A DNA stretch of 64,000 nucleotides from positions 15,215,191 to 15,279,190 of the forward strand of contig NC_064540.1 of the NCBI RefSeq assembly GCF_023856365.1. The letters run 5' to 3'. Origin of the DNA: Brienomyrus brachyistius (taxonomy: Eukaryota; Chordata; Actinopteri; Osteoglossiformes; Mormyridae). The notes beneath the pieces were generated by a model. The model saw nothing but the letters and a program-made list of their open reading frames with translations. It searched no databases and was not told where the DNA came from. The position numbers and the translations under genes are program-made. Below are positions 10,101-25,700 of this stretch, one piece after another (within the stretch, counting starts at the first letter, position 1; every line of letters begins with the position of its first letter).

Positions 10101-13100
10101 CAGATACACACACACAGACTATAATGTATAACTGTTGGAGACCTGATTCTTTACACCTTTTTTTTTTTTTTAGAATATCATAAAAGTGATACGGTACATC
10201 ATCATTAAACTGTGACATCATTAAAGTAAACCGTTAAGGTAGAATTAACACCGTGTACAGTGATGATATAAATATCTTTCTTACTCTGAGCTCTTAAATG
10301 AAATGAGTATTTTTTTCTGCCAGAATCTCAGGTCTGCGCACATTAAGGTGCCTTTATTGAAACAAAAAAATAGTCCGTTAAAATGCTAAAAATGTATTTT
10401 TATCATCATGTTACAGGGCTTCAAGGAAGGAACCCAGCACTTTGCCATTAAATCAAAGAGACAATTGGAACTAACATACATATTAAAGACTAAGTAAGCA
10501 GAACAGTCCTGATGGATTCGGACACTTGGTAAATCCTGTTCATTTCTCCAAGCTGTCAAAATCGATGCAAAATCAATAAAGGACCATTGCAGAGCAGGGA
10601 GTACTTTTCCAGGAATACGTTGGCATTCTTAAAAATACATTCATCAAGCTGATTTCTATATTTGTCCTCGCCTCTGTGTTTAACTAATCTAACCCTTTGC
10701 ATTTCACCTGGAATACAAATCAGGCATGAGACTGGACCTCAGTCTGCTTATGACTCACTTAATACAGACTTTATTCTCTTCCTGTTTGTTAGTTAGCATC
10801 GGCCAGGCATGCAGATGTGCGGGTCATTTGAAGGTCGTAGGCTTTAAGAGATCGGTTATGTGCCTGTTTACAGACTGTTCTGAAGACTATTCTCTGTCCA
10901 ACACTAGCCCTACTTGGGAAAGTTACTTTTGAAATGTACATTTGATTACTTTCCTAACAAACGTTTTAAACCAGGCAATAAAGCAGAACAGCCCCAATGT
11001 CTTTGCTGACCTGCGTTGTCTGGAAATGTGTCAAAGGCAGCGTTTCTTCATGGTGAAAAAAAGCAAAGTAACAAAATTAATAAGCTTTTTACTGAAAATA
11101 ATATATATATGGAATATGGGCCTTTTTTTCTCTCACTGATTACAATTACATTTATATTTAAATTTAATTATTTAATGCCATTGCATGCAAGTAGTTACCC
11201 CCCCAAACATTCTGGGTGAGCACACACGCCTGACGTTTTGCGTGGGGGCCCTGGGTGGAGTGTCATCCTCACGATTAAGCCAGCCAAGCCGCACCCCTAC
11301 AGCTCTCTGCTGTGCCCCTTACCTGATGTAGGTGTCTTTGGGTCCCTCAAAAGCACTACACAAATAACACGCATTTATTATAGATTAGCATAGGTTAGCT
11401 CACCGCTACTAACCTGTCTCTCCAGAGGTCCCTTGAAGCCCAGATTAGCTGCCATGCGTAGTGCCTGATCATCCCGCACGCCTTCATATATGTCTATGAC
11501 TTCCTGTTACAAAAGACGGAGGAACAGGAAGAATGTTCAGGTTACTCAGGCACGAGGTGACCAATAACTAGTGGCCCCTCAACCTGGAATTGGTAGCCCT
11601 GCTAATTACAAGCTGAATTCATGAAAGACTCGTATAGCGAGCAGATAATGGACGGAAAGAAGACTGTAGCGACGGCCCACCGGTGCCGGGAGAGATCGGG
11701 GAGGGGTCACATAACGGCGGCTGGCGACTTCAGCACCTTAAAGATGAGCTCGGGGGTGCGGGCGGCCACCTCCTCGATGTCCATGCCGCCCTGGGGACTG
11801 CCCACCATCACGGGCCCATTGCAGGACCTGTCCATCAGGATGGCGAAGTAAGTCTCCCTGGCAATGTCCAGGGCCTCCGCCACCATAACCTGCACAAAGG
11901 ACGAGGGATCAATCACGTTATCACCGTCGCACACCTGACACGTTTCCGGTGATAAGGGACACGAGGGCAAGGTTTGGGGGGCGTCCCTCACAAGGCTCCG
12001 CGGCTCAATCACATGATGGTCATTCACAAACAAGCGCTAAACAGAACTAACAGGCCACCCCCAGCGCATGCAGGTGGCTCTCCTGGCTGTGTTCCATGTT
12101 CCATGAGAGAAACACCACACTGAGGCCATGACAAGAACGGCACAGACAGACAGACATATTTAAAGTATCAGCCAATACACTGGGGGCTATACATGTGTTT
12201 TTGGGGAGGAGTTACTTATTAGCCATTAGCTTTACTGACATCCAATTCCAACCATAAATCCTTTATGGTACATATGCAGTGCAGCTGAAGTTTTAAAGGA
12301 AAGAATGATCAATTAAAGGAGAGGTGATCAGAAACATCACATACATGACAGCCTGAAAGCATGTGCCCCCCCCCCCCCCCCCCCAGCCTTAACCCTCTCT
12401 CTCTGCAGCACTCGGCAGGAACCAGGATCCTGCACGAGAACATCCCTCCCTCAGGCAGCTCTTTAAAACGCGCTGCTCGTTCGATTCCTTCTCTAAAGTT
12501 TACGAATGAAGCAGGAAGCGAGGGACTTGCAGGAGAAAAATGGAGGAATAAAGCGAGCGGTAATGGAGAGCTCTGGGCGGTATTTCATGGGAGGGGGGAG
12601 CTTCTTGCACACAGCAGCTAAAGGGCGGGAGCGCTTCATTACCTGGGAATGCGTTTCCCCCACACAGGGTGTGACTAACGGCCCACTCCGGCTCGTTAGC
12701 GACGCACAGAAACGGCCGTTCATTACCAGCGCCAGAAAGCGAGGAGGCGAATAAGGCAGCGTGAACAGGGAAACAAACATGTGAGAACAAAGGGAGGCCG
12801 GCCCCTGACGATGATCGCAGCACCGCTGTAACAACGCCGAGCATCATAGCCATGTCACGCTGCGCTGAGAGGCAGCCGTCACCCTTACTCACCATCTTCA
12901 CCTTGACGCCCTCCTTCGGGGTCTGCTTGGTGGTCAGGTGAAAGCCCAGCATCTTATTGGCCAGCTCTCCAACCACCAAGGGACTGCGGGAGGGAAATCA
13001 GAACACCTTTGTCCTAATTCCACACTCTGGGGGATTTTTTATTTTTTTTTAAGTATTAGTGCATCCGCACCTATAAAAAGCATCGGATCCATCTGTATCG

Positions 13101-16100
13101 GGTCCTCAGATTTTTCCAGTCTATCCCGCTAACTGGCCAAAAGGAGCAGTGTGTGTGTCAGAGAGGGATTCAGTCTAGGGATCTTTACGGACATTTCCGG
13201 CAAACCCACGTGGGACGCTGATGTGAGTGAGTTACCACTCAACTAAAGAATCTAGGCTTGCAGCAGTAGCTGTGGCAGTAACTGATGGCAAACGTAAGGC
13301 GCCCTTGCCGATAAGCGTGTTGCATGCAGAATTAGCTGCTGGGTACGTGTTACAGGATGCCGTAACGCTGCGTTCGGTGCGGGTGGCTGCTGCACAGCGC
13401 CCTGCAGAAAGGACATACTCACTCCTTGGTGAGGTGTACACCTCCTTTAAGGCCACTGTCGAACACACCCTTCCCACGGCCGCCAGCCAGGATCTGGGCC
13501 TTCAACACAATCTCCTTGGCATCTGGAAGGAAAGTGATTGGGGGGGTGAAGGAGAGGTGTAGAGGTAGGTAACGACCCTGGTTATTCCCTCAGCGGCCAG
13601 TACGCAAATTTCGGCTGGCAGCGGGGACGCGCCCCCCCTCAGCAGGGCACTTGACTTTGATTTTAGGGGTCGGACAGGGCAGATCTGCAGTGGGGAACAG
13701 GCACCCCCCTACCGGGCTAACGACCTGCAGCACGACCTCGCAGGCCGACTCGCAGATGGTTGCTTCGGCCGCCGCTCGGGTTAACAGCCGCAGAGCGCGG
13801 GGCTGACGGCGGGCCAGACAGAACGCAGCAAGAGCACCAACTTCCTGAAGAGCAGACAGTGCAGACACTGCAGACACGGATACAGTATCTGATCCCCGAC
13901 TGATCTGAGGAGAATCAGCGGCAAGGTGACGGCAACTGGACACAACTCGGCGCTGCAGCCGAAATGCATGCGACATGGACAACAGCCAGCCCAGAGAAAA
14001 AGGGCGGGGCAAGCTGCATACCAGTTAAAGGCCAATCAGATGAGAGGGTGGGCGGCCGTGATGTTCCTAGGGCAGCTTCCACATTGATGTAACACATGCA
14101 GAGCAGGTCACAGATCAGTCCAGAACATGTCAGAGTCACTCAGCCAGCTCAGAAACAGGCCAGGGAGGGGAAGGAGAGTGGCGAGCAGGGACTGCTCATG
14201 GTTATGAAGACGCCCACACAGCCCCAGAATACACAGCAATAACCCACCAATAATATATTTAAAGTCTGAGGCTGATTACCTTCCACTAATATTGAAATGA
14301 AAGATTCCTGTTCTACCCTGTTTCAATTCAGGCTAATTTAATAGCGAGACTGAGGGAAAGGCGCTCCTGTAAAAAGCCGGCTTCCGTGCGATTTAAAGAG
14401 CAGCTCAGGCAGTAATCCCTGACATTTAGCTCCGTTTGCACGATTGCCGTATTTCAATTGGCTACACTGAACACAATGATGGCCACTTATTAGCAAAGAG
14501 CCCTAAAGCTGCAAAGGGATACAAATGATAATTACTCAGCAAACACACCATTTACATATAAAAATGAATTGTTAGAACTGCTTGAGACACAGAAGTGTGT
14601 GTAGCCATGACTATGAAGAGGTACATCAGCTAAGTTTGAATACAGGAAAACAGTTTCCCCCATTTTTCCATGGGGAATTCGAGGGCTAGGCGGCCTGCCA
14701 GCTGCCGCACATATCGCCATTAGCTCTATGAGACGGTAACGGCCTGCCAGCTGCCGCACATATCGCCATTAGCTCTATGAGACGGTAACGGCCTGCCAGC
14801 TGCCGCACATATCGCCATTAGCTCTATGAGACGGTAACGGCCTGCCAGCTGCCGCACATATCGCCATTAGCTCTATGAGACGGTAACGGCCTGCCAGCTG
14901 CCGCACATATCGCCATTAGCTCTATGAGACGGTAACGGCCTGCCAGCTGCCGCACATATCGCCATTAGCTCTATGAGACGGTAACGGCCTGCCAGCTGCC
15001 GCACATATCGCCATTAGCTCTATGAGACGGTAACGGCCTGCCAGCTGCCGCACATATCGCCATTAGCACTATGAGACGGTAACGGCCTGCCAGCTGCCGC
15101 ACATATCGCCATTAGCTCTATGAGACGGTAACGGCCTGCCAGCTGCCGCACATATCGCCATTAGCTCTATGAGACGGTAACGGCCTGCCAGCTGCCGCAC
15201 ATATCGCCATTAGCTCTATGAGACGGTAACGGCCTGCCAGCTGCCGCACATATCGCCATTTGCATTTTGTTACTGGTTTATGAAGCTAACAGCTAATAGC
15301 TCCAAAACAGGGTGAAAATGTGCCCCATGACATGAAACATCAGGCATTCAAACGTCAAGCAGAGGAAGTCTTTATAAGCCGAGGTGAGGGATCACAGCAT
15401 CTGTCGGGGGGGGATAAATGAATAAATATGCTAATAAAAGGGCGCTATGACGCTAAATTAAAAACTGGTTCAGAGAGATGAAATACAGAACGTGCTGTGG
15501 GCCTTCAGAGGAGGGGTGGAAATGGAGGGAGAGAGCAGAGGAGGAAACGGAGGGAGAGAGCAGAGGAGGAGACAAATGTCAAGCAACAGCATAGGAGCGG
15601 CTCGTCTGATAACGCAAAACGCTCTCACTCACCAAGGGTGCAAGTCCCAAATGTTGGAGGAAATTTTCCATTTTCTTTTTCACACTCATTAACTCCACAT
15701 ATCATGGACCCGAAAAGCATCCTTAATATTTCTGAATGTACATGTTGGTCTGCGCATCTCGGAGAATTTCCTCCAGCGTGTGCTGGGTTTCATTAACAGG
15801 TGAGCTGCTGCTTGCTACCTTCACAGTATGATGTTAGCTTTAGTCCAGAATGCATCACACCGTATGGCGCCCGATGGTAACACCACAAATAACACCGCTG
15901 CCCACATGACGATGGACAAGGCATCTCCGCATCCTGAACCACTGAAATGAAATTGGAACGTGGTCTTTGGAGCGAGACGACGGAGGAGGGATCCAGCCAC
16001 GTGGCCACATGGTCCACCCTGTACCCTCCCCCTGCACCTACAGCATTCCAACACTAGCTTGATATTTATAACCGAGGGTTCGAAAGACCAGCCACGGACA

Positions 16101-16696
16101 TTTCACAATGAAACTCGGCTTCTATGGCAGGTCTCAGTGACCACGAATGCAGGCTCGGTGATCTCAACACATCCGTCTCAGATCCGCAGGACGTGACAGT
16201 GAGTCCGTACAGAGTACAAAGCTACCATTCCCATAAAACGATCGACCGTGTGATTACTGCAACACGGGCTTCAAGGCCGCGTCTTCCGGCGACGCGTTTC
16301 GATATCTTCACAGCTGTTCATTTTCCCAAGGTGCCCCTCGTTTTAGACTTAATACAATATCTCAATTATGGAATGGTGCCAGGACAAATTCATTTAGTGC
16401 AGATGGGATTATATCGGCGTCATCTGTGCTGGGCCAGAACAGAAAGAGCTGATGATTATTTCACAAATGGGAAGGCACATCAAAAGAAGAGGGCTCTTCT
16501 TCCCTGCCTGTGAGTGAGAGGAGGGATTTAAAGCTCTTGGAGCTGAGGTAACACCTGCCACATCACCGCCGTGACCATCACCGTCGTCCTTGTTCTGACT
16601 GTTCACAATGAGTCAGGGCTTCATGCATGGCTCTGTCTCGCACGCTCTCGTGCAGGCACGCCTACAGGCCAGCTGTGCACCTTGCTCTCTCTCTCC

Positions 16697-16759
<63 letters not shown>

Positions 16760-19700
16760 CCAGAGCATTTCACGGCCAGATATCCTGAGATTTCAGTTCC
16801 AATGGCATATTCCCGCCCCTGCAGGCGTAATATCGGAGGGCCAGCGTGGAAGCCGATCGATCCTGCATTTTCACAGGTCGCATTGTGGCCACATTGTGGA
16901 ATTTGGCGAAAGATTCAGAGAGAAACGGAGGCTGGCGTTTCCATCCATGGAAGGTCAGGGCAAAACCCCGGAATGGCTCTTATATTATTGGACGACAGAC
17001 AAGACGGATAAAGTCACATATAGGAAGACTGTTGGCAGCGCTCATCAACGAGTGCCCTCCCCCCAAACCAAACTTATTTCCGATTAATGGACGTAAACAA
17101 GCTGGGGGCTTATTTACTAATGACAGCGGGGAGCGTCATGTTATTACAGCAACATCGATGTTCATCTTGTTTCCAGCATGCTCACAAAAACAACAGCAAT
17201 CCGGGTCGCAGCCAGAGGCTAGTAGCGGCGAGTTAGCGCTAGCTGGTATTTAATTAAAAAAAGTAATAACGCAACAGCAACACAGAAAAAAAACAGATTA
17301 GTTTAATTACTTTAAACACAAAATGACATCCCCTAGTGGTTCTCCATTTACTCAAACGGATACGATACTGAGACAAGGCTATTGGTTTGCGTGACTTTTT
17401 AAAATGTAATCGTAATTAAACATCTTATACTTCTTAACAGCAAAGCATTAGAAGTTACAAAAATAAAAATAAGTTTGCACCTTTCGTATCTCGGAAACCC
17501 AGAGTCCGGCCCCCCACACTTGTGTACGGAGTATCATATTTATTAAATTACCATTGTAAAAAGGAGGGCTGAAAGTGGATCGGGGAGAGGGCAGCTATTT
17601 GCCAGAGCCAGATCTAATGATACCATCTCATCAGAGAGCCAGGGGCCGCGAGATAAAGCGATCGGAGCGCGGGCAGACAGTGCCACGGCCAAGCAGACAG
17701 GTGTGTCCTTTGTCAGACTCGTCCCGGAAGTTGCTGGGACGATCGGTGATAATGCTTTCTCATGGGGTCTCTTTGGCAATGGTGTGTAAGACACCAATGT
17801 CACATTCTGTCACTTTTTTTTTAACAAGCTGGCTTGCATCCAGGGTGTAAAATGAACTTCTTGGTAAACAGCCGCTATGACAGCTGGACACGATACCCTA
17901 TGCACTGTTTGAGGATACTGTCTTGTGTATTTTTATTATTTTTTATATTTGTCTCTGACAGCGATTTGCATACCCATAAACATGGGCGTGTGATTGTGAT
18001 CGGATGTCCGGCTTCACTTGAGACAATTTAATTTGCCCCAGACAGCCTGTAGGTGGCCCCAGCTCGGAAAGCGTGCCAAAACATTTAGTCCTGCGGTCTC
18101 ACATGGTAAGCGGTGCTTCGCGAGCAGGGGCACTGGGCACCAGTGCTGGCTGACACCAGCTGCCGGCCGATTCATCTTCCCACGGGCAGCGCAGATTGAT
18201 GGTGGGGGTGGGGGGGGGGGCAGCTGGCTTCCCCACAGGCGGTCAGGAGCTGTGACTTTGGGCCTCCTTGTCAAGCAGCACATTACTGGAGCTGCAAAAC
18301 TGCCCAGTGCTGCCTAGATATGATGTACTGGGAACAGGGATGTCAGCATTTCATGAAACCGGCTTCACACAGCGATCCGCTTGCTTATTTTAGCCCGTAA
18401 CAACCGGCCAGGCAGACAGACACACACACAACAGGAGCAGAGAGAGGCAGAATGGTCTAACTGGAACAATCTGGGCACTATGACTGTGTTCCCGGATGGG
18501 TCGAGGAGGAGACACAGCATAGTGTAGGTTCCATTACTGCAGGCCGCAAAATGACAGGAGTTCGTGATTGATGATAAAGAACAAGGCCTGATGAGAGAGA
18601 GCTACTACAGCAGCTAATAACGGCGTGGCGTTTAGAAAGTAAGAGCATCGACCAAGTGCACATCATTACCCATCATGCTGGGCGTCAAGACAGGAGGCGG
18701 CCATGATAGCTGGGAGCCGCACGCCTCATGCTTAGGCCTCCAGGAAGTCAGTCCTGTCATGAACATGTGCAGCAATGGTGGCCAATAGCTACAGGTGAGC
18801 AGGGACAACATATTGCATTCCACATGTCACGCATAAGAAGTGTCGAAGAGTCAATATCTGTCACTAAGAAATGCAATTCCCCACAGTGCTGCCACATGCC
18901 GCGTTTCCACTTACATAGAGCCGGCTTTGGTGCTGGGCTGGTTCTCGCTTGGTGCTTTTTGAGAACATGCCCGCGTTTCCATTGGTTTCAAAAAAGTTTT
19001 TATAAGCTGCTGAACTGAAAAAAAAAAATGCTTCCAGAGTATGACTCGTAGCACTCTGTCTCTCTTGCTCGTATCCACTTTGGTCTTTGTAAAGGCTCCT
19101 CGTCTGTCTGTGTGAGTGAGGGCTGTCTGTTTGTTCTCACTCGCTGTTTTACTGCTGTCCTTTTAAGGATCACGCAATAAAAGAGACTGTTAAAAACTGA
19201 ACTTTGCTGTCCGCGTCAAGATCTTTTCACCACTTGAACGTCACAATATTTTTGTTCAACCTGCAACATATTTTATACCTTATTATGGTGAGCAGATCGA
19301 TCTTTCTTTTTTCACAGAATGAAAAAAAACAATGTAAGGTTACTCTGCTAATAAGCTGGTGAGTTGTTTCACTGCCGGAATGGACAATATTAGACAAAAC
19401 TCTAGCAGCTATGGACTGAATTTTCCGGGTATATGGAAGGTGTGCGGAAGAGGAACAGGAACGCTTTCCACGCTTGCAGTGTGACATCATTACTACACAG
19501 TGAACCGGCCTCTGACAGAGGATCCGGATGATTCACTGGCCGAGTCGTGGGGAAAAGCACAGGCAGTCTATCAGACCGTTAGCGAGAGCTGTTAGCGCGC
19601 GGTGGCGGCAGGCAGCCGCTGCTGCACAGGACGCACGCGGGACGTCATCTCGGGGATAAACAAAGTCAGCGCAGCCGCCACATCTGACCTTTAAGTAAAA

Positions 19701-22700
19701 AACCCTCCTCATTCATTGTGTCTTTAAAAAGAGCTTGGGAATAAATGTGGAGAGCAACAACACTCAGGAATCCATTCAGGTCATAATTCACTGGGGTGGG
19801 CTGGGGGTGAAGGAGCTGCACTCAGAGGGTGTAATGACCTTCGGGGTGGGGGGGGGGGGGAGATCAAAATAGACGTGAGCAAAGAGCACAGTTCCCTGCA
19901 AACTGCGTCGGGGGCCCCGACATGCGGCCAACCTCAGGTGCATTCTCCACATGCTAATTCTGACGTGGGGGTTTGTGGGACTGAACCCCCACCATTCAGA
20001 AGTACAGCCCTCTGCCACAGGCCGAGAGTGTGGCATACAAACACGCCTGGCAGCCATGCGGGAGCCGTCAGTGTGCTGTAGACAATGGGGTCTCTAGATG
20101 AGCCGTAAAAGGCCCTAATGGAGAATCCATGCTCAATGGAGGACATCGCTGCCCCCGCCCCCCCCAGTCAGGCCTCCCGAACAGTCCTGATCTAAGGACA
20201 GCCCACATGACGCGGGGGGGACTCGGTCATGGGTCACGAAAAGTACAGAGGCAGAAGAGTGCTGGACGGCTCTGAATACGCATTCCGGGGACGTGTGTAT
20301 GGATCACAAGGAGGACAGCGGAGCAGGTGGTGGGTGACCTCATAATGTCAGATGACACCAGGGGACATGAGGCACACCCAGTCAGTGCACACAGAATTAA
20401 AAAGCCTGCTTCCTGCATATCTATCACCAGCCATCCTGGGAGGGAGGATAGACCAATCACTATCGGCATTCTGAAACCTGCAGCTGAAGAGGGGATGGGC
20501 AGAGGTGATGGGAAGGGGGGGGATGTTGACCTCTGAGGACTGTTACCAGAAACACAGCATCGCAATCTGTGACAGGAGACAGCATCAAACTAATCCAGAG
20601 CTTGCTGTCTGAAGGCTGGAGACAGCCCTTCACCTGGCTAATCTCACAAGCGTGAGGCACCTCCGAGATTCCACTGAAGGTCACACAGCGGCACTACCCC
20701 GGTCTGCAGCGCCCGTGATCACACCGAACACAGGCCGAACTGTGCTACGACAAAAAGCCCAAGCTAAACAGGATAACAGCAGGCCTGAAGGCATGACGAT
20801 AAGAGATCACTGCTAACCCAGGTGGGCGAGTATTTGTTTAATGTGAGACAGACGGTGGGGGATTGAGAGGGAAATTCCCCAAGCGAAAATCCATAGGCTG
20901 GAGGACGAGGGGGGAGCGGAATGACTAAGGGTCAGACTGCAGACTGAAGCGAGGCGCTGAACCGCACCAGGCAGTAATTAAAGCATCTCAGTGGTATCTG
21001 TTGCTCCCTATTGTGGCTACTCAGGTTTGCAGATCTGGGCCGGTGTATCACCATCTGGAAAAAGCTGAGTGGAGAAAGGCCAAAACAAAAGATACCCGCA
21101 AAAAAAAAAATCACTCACACAGAAGACCCCGCATCAACCTCGCTGTGAATGGCGACACAGAAGGGGCAAGTGAACCGCATGTCCCATCACTGCACTACAG
21201 GCCTGTGAGGTCCAACTGCACTATTCTAATGAAATTCAAATGTTGTAAATATTTACGTGACAGCCACCATGATTACTCGACTAAATCCGATAACGCTATT
21301 AAAAAGCATCAGTTAAAATTTTGACATTCAGGGGATTTGAACCAGCAACCTTCTGGTTACCGGCTCAGAGCCACCACTCCGCCCAAAATACCATAAAGGA
21401 GATGAAATGACCCGAAATAACCTATAGCAAAACAGAACTTATCTACCAACTGAGCGAGTCAAATGAGCTAGTGGTGCTGCCATTGTGTCAGACACAATGC
21501 AGTGCTGAGAAATGCGATGTGATTATCCTGCATGTGTACTTTGCAGTGCTGAAACAATATATTGTGTAGATCTAAAATATATTCTGCGACCCTATATTAT
21601 ACAGTATTAATATATAATATAAATATAATATACAAGCATAATATGTATAATGCATAAATAATTACTTGATGAATCATCAGATTAAATCAGTAGATTATTG
21701 CTAATATAACTGATAGGGACAGTGCTACTTTACATAATCAATGCCAAAAATCCATTTTTGAATTTCTGAATATTTATACAAGCTACTATTAGTCATCAAA
21801 TACTCGTTACCTCGTCTGTAAATTGGCCCTTCTCGCTTAGTGTAGAATAAGGAATGTACCATTAGGGGCAGAGTTATTTATGACAGTAAATGATCCTTTA
21901 TTTTTTTTTGAAAAAGTACATTGGAATGCTTCTCGTTGTCGACCCCATCTTGGTCTCCATGAGACACACAGACACGTGGAGGTCAGAGCACAGGGTCAGC
22001 CCTCGTGCAGCACTCCTAGAGCTGGGGGTTAAGGGCCTTGCTCAGAAGTCCACAGACATGTGATTATTCCGCTGAGGCTCGAACCGGCGACTTTCTGATA
22101 ACAGCTACAGATGCTCAGCCCGCTGAGTCACTTCCACAAAAAGCTCACCAGAATGGCTGAAATTGGAGAACCTAGCGAAATAACGCATGAAATCACAAAA
22201 CCTGAAAAGTGCAGTCTGGGTTTTTGTTGGCAACTTTTATGGTCTTTTATCTGGGAATTTTATTACCAAGATTTCAAGAACCTGGAATAGCACATACATG
22301 CACGTCAAAATACCATACACTGCAGTATAACGTCCGAAAACGGTATGAAAAACTACATGGCACACAATAATATTTTGATGTAGCCTAAACGGACAGAACT
22401 AGATTGCTTGATGTCGTTTAAGTTTTAAGCCATTTCTTCACCATTTCATGCAAATAAGCCTATGTTACCTGTCTAATGTCAGTCATTTGGTTTTTTTTAA
22501 TGTTATACCACAATTTAGAGGACTTTGTTAGTACTGTGGCCGTTTCTATCCTGCGGGTAGCTACAGTAAATAACTAAAATGTGTTATATATTATTGTCTC
22601 CTCATTGTTTTGCTCACATTGAAGACAGTAGCAGGCTGATGCTGCAGGTTTCACCCTCGCGGTCAGTCACACATAACAGACTTGGGCTACAGTGCGATCG

Positions 22701-25700
22701 TGGTCCGGGAATGCAACTGCATCGTTAATTATCTATTTCCTTTAAAATGATAAATCTGTCATCTTATAAAAATTTGGATGCCTTTTTAAAATGAGTTTCC
22801 GAGGCCTACTGTAGAACCACTAGAACACTTTAGTAAGGACTCCCCTGACACGTGTTCGTCACTAACGGACACAAACAAAACGTAAAAAAACCCGCGGCAG
22901 GACAGCGCTTTGTGGATGCGTCGCTGTGGACATCTCCGGTGTCATGGTCCTCCTGACCTTCAGAGCTGCTGCAGGGTGTATATTGCAAGACAGTGAATGT
23001 CCAGTGATGGACTAGCATCCCATCGAGCGGGGTTAGTGTCCAGTCTCCTGTGCGTCCTGGGATAGGTCCCAAGCTCTGCGGGACCCCGTGTCAAATAAGC
23101 GTTTGAAGGATGGATGAATGAACAACACACAAGCACCACAAAACAAAGACAGCCTTGGAAGGTGCTTAGGCAGAGGCTAATTAATTCAAACTCACACCAG
23201 TCCGGTGCTGGGTGCATGAAGCACGTGTCAGTGCTGCATTAATGAGGGAACATATGCCAGTAAAGGGATGCACACTTCAAAGAGTCAAGAAGCTGCTGAA
23301 GCAGGCAAAAACACGGTCAGGTCCGCCTCGGTCCAGACGTGGAGGAAACTTTCATTTCTGTCATATGATAGACACCAAAAATATGCCTCTCAGTTTGATG
23401 GGGGAAAATAACACCAAAAAATGGAGCACTTGGAACAATACAGAAGTACATCCATTGTTATTTCAAGTGTCAGGGCTCTTCAAAGCCTTTGCCCAGTTTA
23501 TGAGGAGGGAGGAGATGAAAGGGGCTTCATAGGGCCTGAAGTGTATGAGAGTCTACTGCCAGCAGAGAGAGAGAGAGGGGGAGAAAGAGAGATGGCAGGA
23601 GAGAGGAGGAGTGAGGGAGAAAGAGAGAGAGAAGTGCGAGAGAGAAGGTCATGGAGAGAGGAGTGAGAATGAGTGACAGGAAGACGGAGGCAGAGAGGGG
23701 GAAGGAGTGCGAGAGGAATGAGAGAGAAGAAGAGTAAGAGGGAGGGGGAAGGAGGCGAGAAAGTATGAGCCAGGGGAAATAAGGAGTGAGAAAAGGAAAG
23801 AAATAAAAGGGGAGAAGGAGCGAGAGGTAGAAGGAGCGAAGGAGAGTGAGAGAGAGATGTGTGGCTGAGGAGGCGCCTGAGCCCATGCCGACGGGTGTGT
23901 CTCCTGGAGTGCGGGCCCACTTCTCAGTACCCATTACCATTTTACGATCCTATTTCCTGCTAGAATCATCTAGTGAAACTACAGCACAAAAAGCTGATAC
24001 ACACAGTTACCCCTCACGCACAAACTCACATAAAAGTCACGAATCGCTAAGACTTTCCATCCATGTTCTAGTCAATCCACCTTAACTGCGCATCACAGCC
24101 TATCCGCAGAGAGAATGTCCCACAGGCTGCGGGCAAACGGCCCCCATCCCCAAACGGCGCCATCCCCAAACGGCCCCCATCCCCATTCTCCTTCATATCA
24201 CGGCCCCTTTGGGTTTGGCTCATTTCAGTTTGGAAGGACTGCGAAGCTCCTCCGAGGCTCCAGACAAAGAGGCCCTCCACACTGCAGCACGCTAACAGGT
24301 TATCCCCAGATTACCGCCGCAGACACACAGGGCACCGTGGGACCCTGCAGGCCTGCCTCTCTTACTAGGGAGGTATGATGGTCATACGAATCTGCCACCC
24401 AAACAGGACCGAGGTGGAGGAGGTGCAGGGTTCGAGCAGACGTCAAACCTCAGTGCACTGGTGCGAGGCTAATTTCACTTTTCCAAAAGCATAGCCTTCA
24501 CAGCAATTTTCCTGCGCACTTCACATGCCCCGCCCTGCAGAGCTCTGCCGGAGAACCTCAATTTAATACCATTTTAAAAGGATGAAGGCATCTCAGAGCC
24601 TTTGACACACGTGTGAAGGTCTCGTCTGTGGCTTCAATGCTGCAAATTTTCTTTCCTTGCTATTTCACTCAAAAGTGGACTTAGCCTCTGACCTTGCTTT
24701 CATTCCTCCTGCAGTCTGCCCCCCCCCAGGACCCCAGACCCGTAGCCCTCATGTCAAGTGATGGGAGGCGTCTCCACGGTCACCATGATCGCACCAGAAA
24801 CACATGGACTGGGAATGGGAAGGGGGCTTCCGTCAAAAAGCAGTTTCCTTACTCAACATCAGGCAGCGTAACCACGGCAGTGGAAATTAACGGTATTTTA
24901 TCTAATATCTCCTCTAATTTAATGTCCAGCGAACCACAGTGTGGCTGGAATAGAGCAGAACGGTGAGGAACGCCGAGCCAGCTCTTGTTTGGACGGGACC
25001 TCTACCACACGGCGAGAAAGGCAACAACTCACTCTGATGGAAGAGACTCCCCCCCCCGCCGTATGAGCACCCCGGGCCCCTCACCAGTCCGAAATGAGCT
25101 TCTGATTTATCGTGCAGCTCGGCGCGCCTGGGATCCGGCGGAGTGCATTTACAGGAATAATTCCAGGGAGATTCTGCTTGTTTTCACTGCGGAAACACAA
25201 ATCAGGCCGGCAGTTACCGTCCTTTATGATCCATAAAGCCGGGGCTTTTCTGCCTTATGGGCCGCCGTCAGTGATGCGACGGGCAGCGCACGCAGGCCGG
25301 ATAATGAGCGCCTCCTTTGGTGTGTTCACACCCCCACTATTAGGACCTGCTAATGGGACAATTAGTCACATGGCATGGAGGGCGCCCCCTGTGGCCAATC
25401 ATCAGCGTCACAGGTCCCGTCCAAAGGGAGTAGAAAGAACATATTAAATATTAATAAGGATCATAAACACTGCATTATAAACATAATAAAGGGAATCTAC
25501 GGGGTGGCACGGTGCTTAGCAATGCCGCCTCACACCTCTGGGTGCTGGGATCAAGTCTCTGCCAGGGTTCCGTGTGTGGAGTTTGCATGATCTTTCCGTG
25601 TCGGTGTCCAGTCCCTCCCCCCCCCCCCCCCCCCACAGCACAAAAACACACAGAGGCTAATTAGAGTTTTTGGAGCAAAGGCGGAGATCCCGTGGCTGAA

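Noticed and set aside
14692..15260. CRISPR-like array (regular direct repeats)
   Set aside because: The repeats are head to tail with no unique spacers; it is a minisatellite in a vertebrate intron.
23498..23940. Leu/Ser-rich minus-strand ORFs of about 140 codons
   Set aside because: Compositional by-product of a GA-rich tract.
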